In this document: one piece after another, positions 1 to 8,515 of the stretch
Layout: each line of letters begins with the position of its first letter
Position numbering within the stretch: position 1 is the first letter of the stretch
NCBI GenBank assembly: GCA_903857495.1
Contig: CAIOFF010000010.1
Coordinates: forward strand, 1 to 62,619
Origin: an uncultured Holophagaceae bacterium
Lineage (GTDB): Bacteria; Acidobacteriota; Holophagae; Holophagales; Holophagaceae
Direction: 5' to 3'
Length of the DNA: 62,619 nucleotides
Made by a program: the position numbers and the translations under genes
The notes under the pieces: model-generated
What the model saw: only the letters and a program-made list of their open reading frames with translations
What the model was told of the DNA's origin: nothing
Database searches by the model: none

Positions 1-330
1 GCACGCTGCACCCGATCTTCAACCACCTGCTCAGTGTACTTGAGCGGACGCTCTTGGTGGGCCACAGCCTTCCGTCGCTCGGTTAACCGCTGTCTGAAAG
101 TGTACTTGAGCGGACGCTCTTGGTGGGCCACAGCAACAAACTCTCTCGGGTGGTGGCGCAGAAAGTGTACTTGAGCGGACGCTCTTGGTGGGCCACAGCC
201 ACCAGGGCGCTCGGGTCCACCGCGAAGCAGTGTACTTGAGCGGACGCTCTTGGTGGGCCACAGCTTGGCGGTCAGAGGGCACTTCACCCCCTCCAGTGTA
301 CTTGAGCGGACGCTCTTGGTGGGCCACAGC
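1..330. CRISPR. CRISPR array, partial: five 36-bp repeats, type II-like
   Basis: Five identical 36-bp repeats lie at 33-68, 99-134, 164-199, 229-264 and 295-330; each begins AGTGTACTTGAGC and ends GGTGGGCCACAGC. Spacers between them are 29-30 bp and all different. Bases 1-2 (GC) match the end of a further repeat and are followed by a 30-bp spacer (3-32), so the array continues left of the window. The repeat at 330 is not degenerate, and no more copies follow. The 36/30 geometry is that of type II arrays. Read on the minus strand the repeat begins GCTGTGG and ends TACACT, which resembles II-C repeats that start GTTGTAG and carry a -10-like box at the 3' end. No cas gene is in the window, so the type and direction are inferred. 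Confidence 0.93.
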
Positions 331-1017
331 TTCGGGGCTGGGCGGGCTCCTTGAACGGGCAAGGGCACTGCTCCCAGTCCCAAAGCCTCACAGGGACCCC
401 CCGCCCGTCGTCATCGATGCGCCGCGCACCTGTGCCCAGTGCGGCGGCATGATCCTGCGCCTGCCGCTGACCGCAATGGCCCGGTCCCCGCCGCTGGAGG
501 CCGCATGCATATAGGCCCCCCAGCAGACCATTACCCACGCCATTCCTTGCATCAAGGCAGGTCGGCGAAGCTCTGCCTGCACGGGGACCTGGTGGAGTGC
601 CTGGACCATCCTGCCCGCCCCAGACCCACGAACGGGCCTAGCGGACAAGCAGCTCAGGCTCCTCCCGCCGCTATGCCAGACCCGATTTCCCCATAACGGT
701 CAGTTCGGCCCTCGCCGCTACGGGCTTGTTCAACATCGCATTTCGCCGGTGGGCACCGCCGCGCCTACCCACACCATCAACCCGGTCCCGCCACCGACGA
801 AATGCTCACTGTTTTCGCCCAAGCCAATAACCAAAGGCAGCGCTGCGCCTGCCCAGCCGTTCGTCAGGTCCAGTCGCAGACGAAATGCTGAATATTCTAC
901 GCTACTGGTCTACCTATTAATAATGGCGGTGTCGCATCACCGGCAGAAAAAATCCGCCTAAATGTGTTTTATCTGAGAGAAATTAGCCATCAATCTGTAT
1001 ATAAAGAAGGAGAGAAG
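331..1017. other. Gene-free stretch beside the CRISPR array
   Basis: No supported gene was seen. Short open frames on both strands here have no recognisable motifs and no good ribosome binding site, and those left of 540 run into the CRISPR repeats. Composition changes from GC-rich (331-890) to AT-rich (about 890-1310). The stretch could hold a leader or tracrRNA if the array reads leftward. I looked for an anti-repeat and found only 7-base matches, near 640 and 750, which are too short to call. Confidence 0.5.
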
Positions 1018-1161
1018 ATGTCACATCGAGACGACAGTAAATTCAATAGCCATAATGGGGACAAAAAAACCCAAGTAATTTATTTTGCTAAACCTACAAA
1101 AAAGCACGAGTCCACGGACAGACAAAATATCTCGAACAAGAAGAAAGTCCTACGGAATTGA
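1018..1161 (+). CDS. Small Lys/Ser/Asn-rich hypothetical protein, 47 aa
   Basis: Function not recognised. The ATG at 1018 follows a strong AAGGAG (1007-1012) at five bases spacing, which is why this start was chosen over an upstream in-frame start without a site. The product is hydrophilic and basic, begins MSHRDDSKFN and ends in KKKVLRN, with no membrane segment or known motif. It sits in the AT-rich part of the island, and its codon use is unlike the GC-rich genes to the right, a sign of acquired DNA. It could be a small mobile-element or phage-type gene, or chance coding. Confidence 0.45.
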   Translation: MSHRDDSKFNSHNGDKKTQVIYFAKPTKKHESTDRQNISNKKKVLRN

Positions 1162-1317
1162 ATCTAATTCAATCTCGATTACAAACTGGCACCAATCACC
1201 TAGTCCATTCCATCTGTATTTACAACATTATATTAAAAAAAGATATGACTGATACTTGACTAATCACCCAAATAACCGACATTATAGCGTACCAGATCAT
1301 TATCCACGGAGTTGGCA

Positions 1318-1797
1318 ATGAACGTGAAAAATTCCTATCTTCATACAATAACCATCTTAATCAACAAGCGTAATAGCTGTGATGAAGCTATTTTAAGGCT
1401 CCTATATCTGGTTATTAGTGATCCAGAGATGCTTAGCCTTGAGGCCGAGGAGGAAGCGATTCCTCATCCTGCTGCTGATCGCCCTGTTCCTCGGGCCGTT
1501 AAACGCAGTCCTGCCCTGGTTGAAACGCATCTTCCTGAGCCCTCCCATGGCCCTGGGTTCAACGGGATGATGCTTTGGAAGGCCGCTGAGAAGTTGCTGA
1601 AGTTGGAGGGCCACGCCATGGGCCTAACCGATATGGTTGAAGCCCTAAGACGCGGAGGCTTGGACCATAAATCCAAGAATCTCTACTGCAACCTTGCCAA
1701 CGCCATGAAAGGCAAGCCGGATAAGTTCAAGTGCGTCAGTAAGTCCGTCTTCGATCTCAACTTTGAGGTAGACAGAACACTCAATCCATCCAGCTAA
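1318..1797 (+). CDS. HARE-HTH-like domain protein
   Basis: 159 residues. The C-terminal half, roughly residues 88-150 (from LWKAAEKLLKLEG through KSVFDL), resembles the HARE-HTH fold: a helix with small residues followed by 'eGhaM', a second helix 'MVEALRRGG', and a closing strand ending in 'FDL'. This winged-helix domain is known from restriction endonucleases and chromatin-linked proteins and is thought to bind DNA. The N-terminal half has no recognised domain. The start at 1318 has GGAG six bases upstream; a TTG two codons earlier is possible. It lies 60 bases before the transposase in the same direction and may be a passenger or accessory of that element. The first third is AT-rich and the rest is not, so the gene may be a join of two sources. 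Confidence 0.6.
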   Translation: MNVKNSYLHTITILINKRNSCDEAILRLLYLVISDPEMLSLEAEEEAIPHPAADRPVPRAVKRSPALVETHLPEPSHGPGFNGMMLWKAAEKLLKLEGHAMGLTDMVEALRRGGLDHKSKNLYCNLANAMKGKPDKFKCVSKSVFDLNFEVDRTLNPSS

Positions 1798-1858
1798 CTA
1801 GCTGATTAAAGAATGCATAACACCGCACCAACCCCTTAATCGGGGAGAGAGGAGAACT

Positions 1859-3373
1859 ATGCCCAGGCGAGCAACAAGATCACATCAAGCACCATCGGCA
1901 GATATCTCTACGGTACTGGCCGAGAAATTCCAGGAAACCATGAGAAGGCTGTTCAGACCTTGCTTCCCCCAGGAGAGAACCTACGCCCGGTTTGCCGAGA
2001 TCATGATTTCCATCCTCGCAGGGGAGGGGCCGAAGACAATTACCTCGACCGTCTTCCTGCGCTCCAAGGACCAAGGCGACTGGTCTAACGACTACAAGGT
2101 GTTCTCGACCTCGCCGTGGGAACCTGAAGACCTGTTCAAGAGGGTCCTTGGGGCCACGATTCAATTTCTTCCAAATGAGAATGAGCCAATCGTTCTAGCA
2201 ATAGATGATACATGTCACTGGCGCTGGAGCAAGAAGGTTCCGGGAACGGCTTGGCACCACGATGCTCTTGGCCCGAAGTTCTTCGGCAAGGGTTCAGGGA
2301 TGCCGCCTTTAAAGTGGGGACATCAGATGCTTCATGCAGTCCTGATGATCCCTCCAGTACTAGGTTATGCCCCAACTGCGATTCCCGTGGCGTATGAACC
2401 AATCCTGGGCATACCCAAGAAGAAGAAAAAGAAAACCCAAGCCTCCGGAGAGCCAGTCAAGCGAGGCCGACCAAAGGGATTCAAGCCCTCGGAAACCCTC
2501 GTTCCAGACTCATCTATCGCCCAGATTAAAACCCCACCCAAGGCAACCGAGCAGGCCCTGGCGGTAATCAAGAGGGTGAGGAGTTGGCTTGATGATTTTG
2601 GCCTTCAGGAGAGAGATCTGATGGTTGTGGTAGACGCCAGTTACTGCAACGGGACCGTGCTCCGGAACCTTCCCAAAAGAACCGAAATCATAGGCCGCAC
2701 CAGGGAAGATGCCTGTCTCTACGCCCCAATTGCACAAAAGCAGGGTAAGCAGATTTATGGCGACAGGATCCCTACACCCAAACAAATATCGCAAGATACG
2801 AACATTCCTCATGAAACCAGGGTGTTCAAGTTTGGCGGTGATCAATACCAGTTCCGATGGAAGGAAGCCAATCCGGTGCTCTGGAAAAACGGATCCAAGA
2901 GCCGTCCCCTGCGGCTACTGGTAACTCTTCCCGTTCCTCATGGACGGCGTTCCAACCGGGGTTATCGAAAGTACGGCTACCTACTGACAACTAAACTGGA
3001 TGGGGATTCTGGCCCTTTGCTCCAAGCTTACCTCTGGCGGATTGAGATCGAGAACCTTCACCGAATCTTCAAGACTACCCTTGGAATGGGACAGACCCAG
3101 TGCCTTAGCTCAAGTCCCAAGATCTTCGCTTCCATTGCGGCTACCTGGGCTGTCTTCTCCCTAGTCAGCCGGAGTGTGGGTGGAGAGGTCCGGGGCGACC
3201 AACAACCCGTCCTCTCCAAATGGCAAGCCAACAAGAGGAGGTGGCGGGAGGAAACCCGGCTCAGACAGGGGAGACCCATGCCGAAGTACCGGCCTACCGC
3301 CATGGACAACATCACCATGCTGCGTTCTGGCCTGGGATTTCATTGGAAGAACGGGGTCCTGAGAAAAGCCTAA
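1859..3373 (+). mobile_element. IS4-superfamily DDE transposase
   Basis: 504 residues with a full DDE core: the first Asp in IVLAIDDTCHW (about residue 118), the second in LMVVVDASYCN (about 260), and the glutamate in a perfect Y-(2)-R-(3)-E-(6)-K signature (Y391, R394, E398, K405), which defines the IS4 superfamily. A basic stretch of six lysines near residue 190 and a GRPKG AT-hook-like motif lie between the first two Asp, probably an insertion domain. The ATG has GAGAGGAG just upstream. A strong terminator follows 20 bases after the stop. I could not define terminal inverted repeats or target duplications, so the element boundaries are unknown. The reading frame is intact, so the copy may be active. 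Confidence 0.85.
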
Positions 3374-3393
3374 TCAAGTGCAACATGAGATAG

Positions 3394-3432
3394 AAAAAAA
3401 GGCTTCCCATGAATTGTGGGAAGCCTTTTTTT
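3394..3432 (+). terminator. Rho-independent terminator after the transposase
   Basis: GGCTTCCCA (3401-3409) pairs with TGGGAAGCC (3417-3425) around a 7-base loop, flanked by seven A on the left and seven T on the right. The A and T runs pair with each other, so it could work in both directions. Confidence 0.9.
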
Positions 3433-3499
3433 CTGTCTATTATTGAATCAACTCTTGTATTTGCAGCAAAATATAGCCTAATTAATCGCCAAGCAGCAG

Positions 3500-3525
3500 A
3501 AAACCCGCGCCTAGCGCGGGTTTTT
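3500..3525 (-). terminator. Terminator hairpin ending the leftward structured RNA
   Basis: AAAACCCGCGC (3500-3510) and GCGCGGGTTTT (3514-3524) pair with a 3-base loop. Reading left on the minus strand it closes the structured segment to its right with a short T run. As a rightward terminator it would be redundant with the one at 3394-3432. Confidence 0.75.
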
Positions 3526-3530
3526 AGTTT

Positions 3531-3830
3531 GGGAGGTCCAAGGGGAATCGAAGTCACAGAATTGCCAGCTTTCGTCTTGGCCCGGGGAGACAGCCCGGGG
3601 GGCTGTCGGACCTGGGACAGAAAGCTGAGCAATTCGTGCGGCCGGAGCGTCACCTCGGAGGCGCAGCCGCAGAGGTGACGCGTAGGGATTCCCCGCTGCC
3701 CAATCTGCCAAGCCCAAAGGGGGGTCAACCCCTGTTCCCGCTGTGAGAGGGCGAAGAGAGCGCACCTGTGAGATGCCGAACCCCGGGGGCAGGTCAGCAC
3801 GGCCCGGCCGGTCTGACGCCCATTCCTTCA
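3531..3830 (-). ncRNA. Candidate structured RNA of unknown family
   Basis: There is no credible protein gene here, but nested perfect pairings exist. GGGGAATC (3542-3549) pairs with GATTCCCC (3687-3694) and encloses two arms. One is the 10-bp stem 3647-3656/3672-3681. The other is 3559-3573/3620-3635, which carries an inner hairpin at 3589-3607. A separate hairpin lies at 3787-3821. Read leftward, the segment ends 5-30 bases before a terminator hairpin (3500-3525), as a stable RNA gene would. I tested it by eye against tmRNA, RNase P RNA, SRP RNA and 6S RNA and did not find their conserved motifs. The 5' end and promoter are not defined; the AT-rich stretch at 3870-3910 is a likely promoter region. 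Strand is inferred from the terminator. Confidence 0.5.
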
Positions 3831-3959
3831 GGTTTTGAGCGGCCCTCCGATGAGAGACGAAGGTTGAGTGAAAGAGTTTGTATTTAATTTCTTTATCGTT
3901 TTTTTCTATTTGGACTTTCGAAATCCATGCGTCTCATGTGATTCCTCAAGGGACCAAGA

Positions 3960-6900
3960 ATGCTTCCTGATTTTGCAGACCTGCCCGACGGCATTGTCTT
4001 TTCGGACATGCAGGGCCTGGTCCAGGGCTTCTCGCCGACAGCCATGACCATGTTCCGCTATGCCACGGACCGGGAGCAGACGGGTCGCCCGATCACGGAT
4101 TTTCTGGTGCCGGAAGACCGAGCGCAGGCTGCAGGCCACTTTTCGAAGCGCCTGATCGGGGAGGAGCCGGGGCTGAAACACTACCGGGGGCTGCGCGCGG
4201 ATGGCAGCACCTTCCCCATGGAGGTGAACGGGCAGACCATCCTCGGCGCAGATGGTCAACCCAAAGAAGTCCTGTTCATCATCCGGGACCTCTCCGGACG
4301 CCGGGGGATGGAGCGGAAGCTGGAGAAGACCTCCCAGCTCCTCCAGACCGCGTTCAGGGTGGCTGGCATGGGGCAGATCATCACCAACCTCCAGGACCCG
4401 ACCTGGCCCTGGGCGTGCTCGCCCGGGATCGACGAGATGCTCGGCATTGATCTCGACTTCGAGAAGAACTTGGAGGGCATGGCCACCCTCCTTCATCCTG
4501 AGGACCGGGACCGGGTGTTGGCCCAGCTGAAGGAGTCCGTGCAGAAGCACCAGCCCTTCTCTGAGCAGGCCCGGATCATCCGGCCGGCTGATGGGGAGCT
4601 GCGCTGGATCGCGGCCTGGGCGGACACGCAACACGACCAGGACGGCAAGCCCCTCCAGCACATCGGGATCCTCCAGGACATCACCACCAGCAAGCAGGCT
4701 GAGCTGGCAATCGCAGAGAGCGAAGCCCACTTCCGAACCTGGTTCAGGCTGCCGCTGGTGGGAATCGCCATCAGCTCACCAACCAAAGGCTGGCTGGAGG
4801 TGAACGACCACCTGTGCGCCATGCTGGGCTACCGCCCCGAGGAGCTGCGAAGCATGACCTGGGCTGAGATCACCCACCCCGAGGATCTGGCCTCAGATGA
4901 GACGCACTTCGAGCGAGTGCTCCAGGGAAAGCTGGAGGGTTATTCCCTGGAAAAACGCTTCGTCCGCAAGGATGGCAGCATCCTGCCTTCCGAGCTCTCG
5001 ACACGAAGCGTCCGGAGGCCTGATGGGCAGGTCGACTACATGGTGACCCTGGTCCAGGACATCTCGGAGCGCAGGAAGGCCGTGGAGGCGCTGCGGGCCT
5101 CGGAGGCCATGTATCGGGAGCTTCTGGAGCGTCAAGGAGAAGGCTTTGGCGTTCTGGATGAGCAGGAACGGTTTGTCCTGACCAATCCAGTGGCCGAGGA
5201 GATCTTCGGCGCGGCTCAGGGGTCCCTGGTCGGGCGGTCCTTGATGGACTTCCTCTCGAAGGATCAGCAGGAACGGATTCGGCAGCAGACCCTGCTGCGT
5301 GCCCAAGGCACTCACAGCACCTATGAGCTGCAGATCCGGCGCGAAGATGGCACCCTGCGGTCCTTGCTGATCACCGCCACGCCAGCGGCCCACCAGGAGG
5401 GCAAGGCTCTGCAGGTCATCGGAGTGTTCCGCGACATCACCGATCAGAAACATACGGAGAATGCCCTTCTGGAGGCCCACCAGCATCTGGAGTCCCTTGT
5501 CGCCGCCATACCGGGCGTGGTCTACCAGTTCCTCGTGACCCCCGCTCACGAATGGAAATTCTTGTATGTCAGCGAGGGCATCCAGGACCTCTACGGTGTC
5601 TCTCCTGAGGCAGCTCTGCACGATCAGAACGCCTTGTCGGAGCGCATCCATCCCGAGGATCGAGAGGCCCATCGGCAGGCCGTCCTGGAAGCGGCCCGGG
5701 ACTTCAAGTTCTGGGCGCATGAACACCGCATCCTCACCCCGAACGGACAGCTGAAATGGGTCCGGGGCTACGCTCAGCCAGTCCGCCAGCAGGATGGAGG
5801 GGTGCTGTGGAATGGCGTGCTGCTGGACTGGACAGACCGCAAGCTGGCCGAAGAAGAGAAGCTCCACCTCCAGCACCAGCTGCAGCAGGCCCAGAAGATG
5901 GAGAGCCTGGGCAGCCTGGCCGGGGGGGTGGCGCACGACATGAACAACGTACTGGGCGCCATCCTCGGCTTGGCCTCAGCCCACATCGGCAGCCAACCCT
6001 ACGGCAGCCCCCTCCACAAGGCCCTCGATACCATCTGCAAGGCCACCGAACGGGGCGGCAAGATGGTCAAGAGCCTGCTGAGCTTCGCCCGGCAGGCCCC
6101 GGCGGAGGAATCCAGACTAGACTTGAATGCCATTCTCAGCGAGCAGGTCACCCTGCTGGAACGGACGACCCTCTCCAAGGTTCGCCTGCAGCTGAATCTG
6201 GAAGCAGACCTCCGTCCCATCCTGGGTGATGCCAGCGCCCTGGCCCATGCCTTCATGAACCTCTGCGTGAATGCAGTGGATGCCATGCCCGACAAGGGCA
6301 CCCTCACCCTGCACACCCGCAACGTCGATCACGACTGGGTCGAGGTGGTGGTGGAGGACAACGGGATAGGCATGCCCAAGGTGGTCCTGGAGAAAGCCAT
6401 GGACCCCTTCTTCACCACCAAGGAGGTCGGCAAGGGCACGGGGTTGGGCCTCTCCATGGTCTTCAGCACCGTGACGGCCCACCGGGGGCAGATCGAGCTT
6501 CAGAGTGAGCCAGGGCAGGGCACCCGCGTGCTGCTTCGCTTCCCCGCCTGCGAGCAGGAACCGCAACTCCAGGCAGCGGAACCCGAGGTTGCCCAGCAGG
6601 CGATGGCGCCCCAGGGAGCGCTGAAGGTGCTGCTGGTGGATGACGACGACCTCATCCTGAGTGCCGTTCAGATGATTCTGGAAGTCATGGGCCACCGGGT
6701 GCACCTCGCCCCGAGCGGCGAGGAGGCTCTGGGCCTGCTCGAAGCAGGGCTGGCGCCAGACCTCGTCATCCTGGACATGAACATGCCTGGGCTGGGCGGG
6801 GCGGGGACCCTGCCCCGGCTGCGTGCGTTGTGCCCAAAGGTGCCCGTCCTGCTCTCGACGGGGCGAGCCGATCGGACCGCACTGACCCTCGCCTCGGCGC

Positions 6901-6980
6901 ATCCTGGCGTCACCTTGATGTCCAAGCCTTTCGGCCTGAGGGAGCTCCAGGCCCACCTCGAGAGCATTGGGCTGGGGTGA
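3960..6980 (+). CDS. Multi-PAS hybrid sensor histidine kinase with receiver domain
   Basis: 1006 residues, predicted cytosolic: no signal peptide or membrane segment is visible. About five PAS/PAC units fill residues 1-630; several end in the typical 'DIT/DIS' turn (QDITTSKQ, QDISERR, RDITDQK). A HisKA domain follows with phosphoacceptor H659 in GVAHDMNN, then a HATPase with the N box (NLCVNAVDAM), G1 (DNGIGM) and G2 (GTGLGL). A C-terminal receiver (about 885-1003) has acidic residues VDDDD and phospho-Asp D939 in LDMNMPG. Family knowledge says the kinase autophosphorylates and passes phosphate to its own receiver; the output partner is not in the neighbourhood. AAGGGA lies just upstream of the ATG. 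The signal is unknown; the PAS sensors suggest redox, oxygen or ligand sensing. Confidence 0.92.
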   Translation: MLPDFADLPDGIVFSDMQGLVQGFSPTAMTMFRYATDREQTGRPITDFLVPEDRAQAAGHFSKRLIGEEPGLKHYRGLRADGSTFPMEVNGQTILGADGQPKEVLFIIRDLSGRRGMERKLEKTSQLLQTAFRVAGMGQIITNLQDPTWPWACSPGIDEMLGIDLDFEKNLEGMATLLHPEDRDRVLAQLKESVQKHQPFSEQARIIRPADGELRWIAAWADTQHDQDGKPLQHIGILQDITTSKQAELAIAESEAHFRTWFRLPLVGIAISSPTKGWLEVNDHLCAMLGYRPEELRSMTWAEITHPEDLASDETHFERVLQGKLEGYSLEKRFVRKDGSILPSELSTRSVRRPDGQVDYMVTLVQDISERRKAVEALRASEAMYRELLERQGEGFGVLDEQERFVLTNPVAEEIFGAAQGSLVGRSLMDFLSKDQQERIRQQTLLRAQGTHSTYELQIRREDGTLRSLLITATPAAHQEGKALQVIGVFRDITDQKHTENALLEAHQHLESLVAAIPGVVYQFLVTPAHEWKFLYVSEGIQDLYGVSPEAALHDQNALSERIHPEDREAHRQAVLEAARDFKFWAHEHRILTPNGQLKWVRGYAQPVRQQDGGVLWNGVLLDWTDRKLAEEEKLHLQHQLQQAQKMESLGSLAGGVAHDMNNVLGAILGLASAHIGSQPYGSPLHKALDTICKATERGGKMVKSLLSFARQAPAEESRLDLNAILSEQVTLLERTTLSKVRLQLNLEADLRPILGDASALAHAFMNLCVNAVDAMPDKGTLTLHTRNVDHDWVEVVVEDNGIGMPKVVLEKAMDPFFTTKEVGKGTGLGLSMVFSTVTAHRGQIELQSEPGQGTRVLLRFPACEQEPQLQAAEPEVAQQAMAPQGALKVLLVDDDDLILSAVQMILEVMGHRVHLAPSGEEALGLLEAGLAPDLVILDMNMPGLGGAGTLPRLRALCPKVPVLLSTGRADRTALTLASAHPGVTLMSKPFGLRELQAHLESIGLG

Positions 6981-7040
6981 ACGCCTGTCGCCATTCCCTG
7001 GCAGATGGGGACCCAGGCCGGGACCCCACTCGTCAGAAGC

Positions 7041-7157
7041 CTACTTCACCCCATCCATCCAGATAATCAGCTTCAGAAGGAGGGCGGAGGACAGCACCAC
7101 GGCGACCAGGTAGAGGCCGATCAAGAACCGGTTTGAGGTAGTCACGTTCGCCGCCAT
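7041..7157 (-). CDS. Small single-pass membrane protein, 38 aa
   Basis: A 38-residue frame with an AAGGAG four bases before the ATG. It starts MAANVTTSNRF, has one long hydrophobic helix (about residues 11-33, rich in Leu, Val, Ile and Ala) and ends WMDGVK. The short polar ends and single helix are typical of small inner-membrane proteins that modulate larger complexes or act in stress. Function is unknown. It stands alone, converging on the histidine kinase gene. A 20-bp near-palindrome with CCTAG/CTAGG ends (7234-7253) and a TAGTAT -10-like box lie upstream, so it may be regulated on its own. Confidence 0.7.
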   Translation of the reverse strand: MAANVTTSNRFLIGLYLVAVVLSSALLLKLIIWMDGVK

Positions 7158-7332
7158 GGGGTTCTCCTTGGGGTCGGGGTTGTTGTGTTTGACAATTCTT
7201 GTGATGCACCATACTACGAGCCCCGTGACGCGACCTAGCTAATTCCAACTAGGAATCAGAACTTTTCTGCCCGGTAGGGATGCCCGAGTCTCAGGCTTTT
7301 GGCCTCCGTAGCCAAGGGCCTCGTCTCCAGGC

Positions 7333-7998
7333 TCAGGCCACGGGCAGGATCAACTCCGGGCTGTCGTTGCGCACATTCCCCACAGCGGCGCCCACCGGGT
7401 GGGCACGCAAGAGTTCGCTGGGACAGGGCACCAGCAGGCGCTGGAGGTCCCGGGTCTGGGCTGCGGGATCCAGCCAGTCACCCCAGGCGGCCTTCGGCAG
7501 GATCACCGGCATCCGGTTGTGGATGTCAGCCATGAGTCCGTTGGGCTCGGTGGTGATGATACAGGTGCTTACCATCACTTCGCCGTCCGGCCCCTGCCAG
7601 TCCTCCAGGAGGCCGGCAAAGGCAAACAGCTCTCCTTCACTAGGGTGGATGTAGAAGGGCTGCCTGGTCTTCCCCTGGGCCTTCCACTCGTAGAAGCCCG
7701 AGGCCGGGACCAGACAGCGCTTGCGCCGGAAGGCCGAGCGGAAGGTGGGCTTCTCCTCCAGCGTCTCGGCCCGGGCGTTAATGGGCCGGGGGCTGGTGTT
7801 CGGATCTTTCACCCAGCCCGGGATCAGGCCCCAGAACGCGACATCGGCCACCAGCCCGCCCCGCTCCGGGCGCACGATGACCACGTGCTGGCCCGGGGCG
7901 ATGTTGTAGCCCTTCACGATCTGGAAGCCCGGCGGCACCATGCCGAAGGCCTCCGCCAGGGTCTTGGCATCGAAGGTGAAGGTGTAGCGGCCGCACAT
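7333..7998 (-). CDS. SRAP-family protein (YedK/HMCES-like), abasic-site DNA-protein crosslinker
   Basis: 221 residues. The start was placed at the ATG that gives MCGRY, because the family's catalytic Cys2 must be exposed after Met removal; the longer frame upstream would bury it. Also visible are NIAPGQ, the INARAET motif that contacts DNA, the GFYEW motif with its catalytic Glu, and DIHNRMPVIL with the conserved His. Known members (E. coli YedK, human HMCES) form a thiazolidine crosslink with abasic sites in single-stranded DNA. All key residues are present, so activity is expected. It is separated by about 40 bases from the exported proteins to its right and is probably its own unit. Confidence 0.93.
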   Translation of the reverse strand: MCGRYTFTFDAKTLAEAFGMVPPGFQIVKGYNIAPGQHVVIVRPERGGLVADVAFWGLIPGWVKDPNTSPRPINARAETLEEKPTFRSAFRRKRCLVPASGFYEWKAQGKTRQPFYIHPSEGELFAFAGLLEDWQGPDGEVMVSTCIITTEPNGLMADIHNRMPVILPKAAWGDWLDPAAQTRDLQRLLVPCPSELLRAHPVGAAVGNVRNDSPELILPVA

Positions 7999-8039
7999 GC
8001 CGCCCATGATAGCCCTGCGTGAGCGGGACCGACGGTCCT

Positions 8040-8489
8040 TCAGTCGTCGCTGGTGATGCGCGAGGAGGCCCGGCGTTTCTCGGTGCCCGCCACGATGCAG
8101 GCCGACCACTTGGCAGTGGTTTCGCTCCTCGTGTACTCGAGCTGATAGGTCTCCCCGGCCCTGGCGTTGATGGAGAGATCGAAGCCGGTGGCGTTGGGGA
8201 TGGGCTGGCCCGCGGGGGTCCGGACCTTCCGGAACTTCACGGCGAGGGTGTGGATCCCGGGCGCCAGCTCCAGCCGCTCGCCTTCATCCGGATGGATGCT
8301 CCTCCCGTCGATGCTGTGGATATAGACGTCCAGCTTCAGGGTCGCCTGCAGGAAGGCCATATCGGCCCGCGGGGCCGGTGGCTGCTGTCGCGACTGCGGC
8401 TGCGGCAGCGAAGACTTGCGCCGGGGAACCGGTCCGCAGGCCAGCAGGGCGAGAAGGACGATGGGGAGGGATCGTTGCATCAGGCTCAT
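8040..8489 (-). CDS. Putative lipoprotein of unknown function
   Basis: 149 residues. The start was chosen at MSLMQRS because AGGAG lies five bases upstream. A short signal peptide ends in a lipobox-like LLALLACG, so Cys is probably lipidated and the protein anchored in a membrane. After a Pro/Gln-rich linker (about 20-45) comes a compact beta-rich region with 'APGIHTLAVKFRKV', which resembles a PEGA/carbohydrate-binding-like beta sandwich, and 'GETYQLEYT'. The family is not recognised with certainty. It lies 26 bases downstream of another exported protein gene on the same strand, so the two are likely co-transcribed. Confidence 0.7.
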   Translation of the reverse strand: MSLMQRSLPIVLLALLACGPVPRRKSSLPQPQSRQQPPAPRADMAFLQATLKLDVYIHSIDGRSIHPDEGERLELAPGIHTLAVKFRKVRTPAGQPIPNATGFDLSINARAGETYQLEYTRSETTAKWSACIVAGTEKRRASSRITSDD

Positions 8490-8515
8490 GCCAGCTCCTG
8501 CGTTGGTCTTGCTGG

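Noticed and set aside
31-696. Several open frames across and beside the CRISPR repeats on both strands
   Set aside because: They translate the repeats or lack ribosome binding sites and recognisable motifs; high GC keeps frames open by chance.
331-960. A tracrRNA anti-repeat next to the array
   Set aside because: Only 7-base matches to the repeat were found (near 640 and 750), too short for an anti-repeat.
3312-3800. 162-residue minus-strand frame over the structured region
   Set aside because: It runs from inside the transposase end through two terminators and the paired arms, with no family motif; the pairing explains the sequence better.
3531-3880. tmRNA, RNase P RNA, 6S RNA or a tRNA on the minus strand
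   Set aside because: A TTCGATT loop and an apparent 7-bp acceptor stem drew attention, but the T stem does not pair and the conserved cores of these RNAs are absent.
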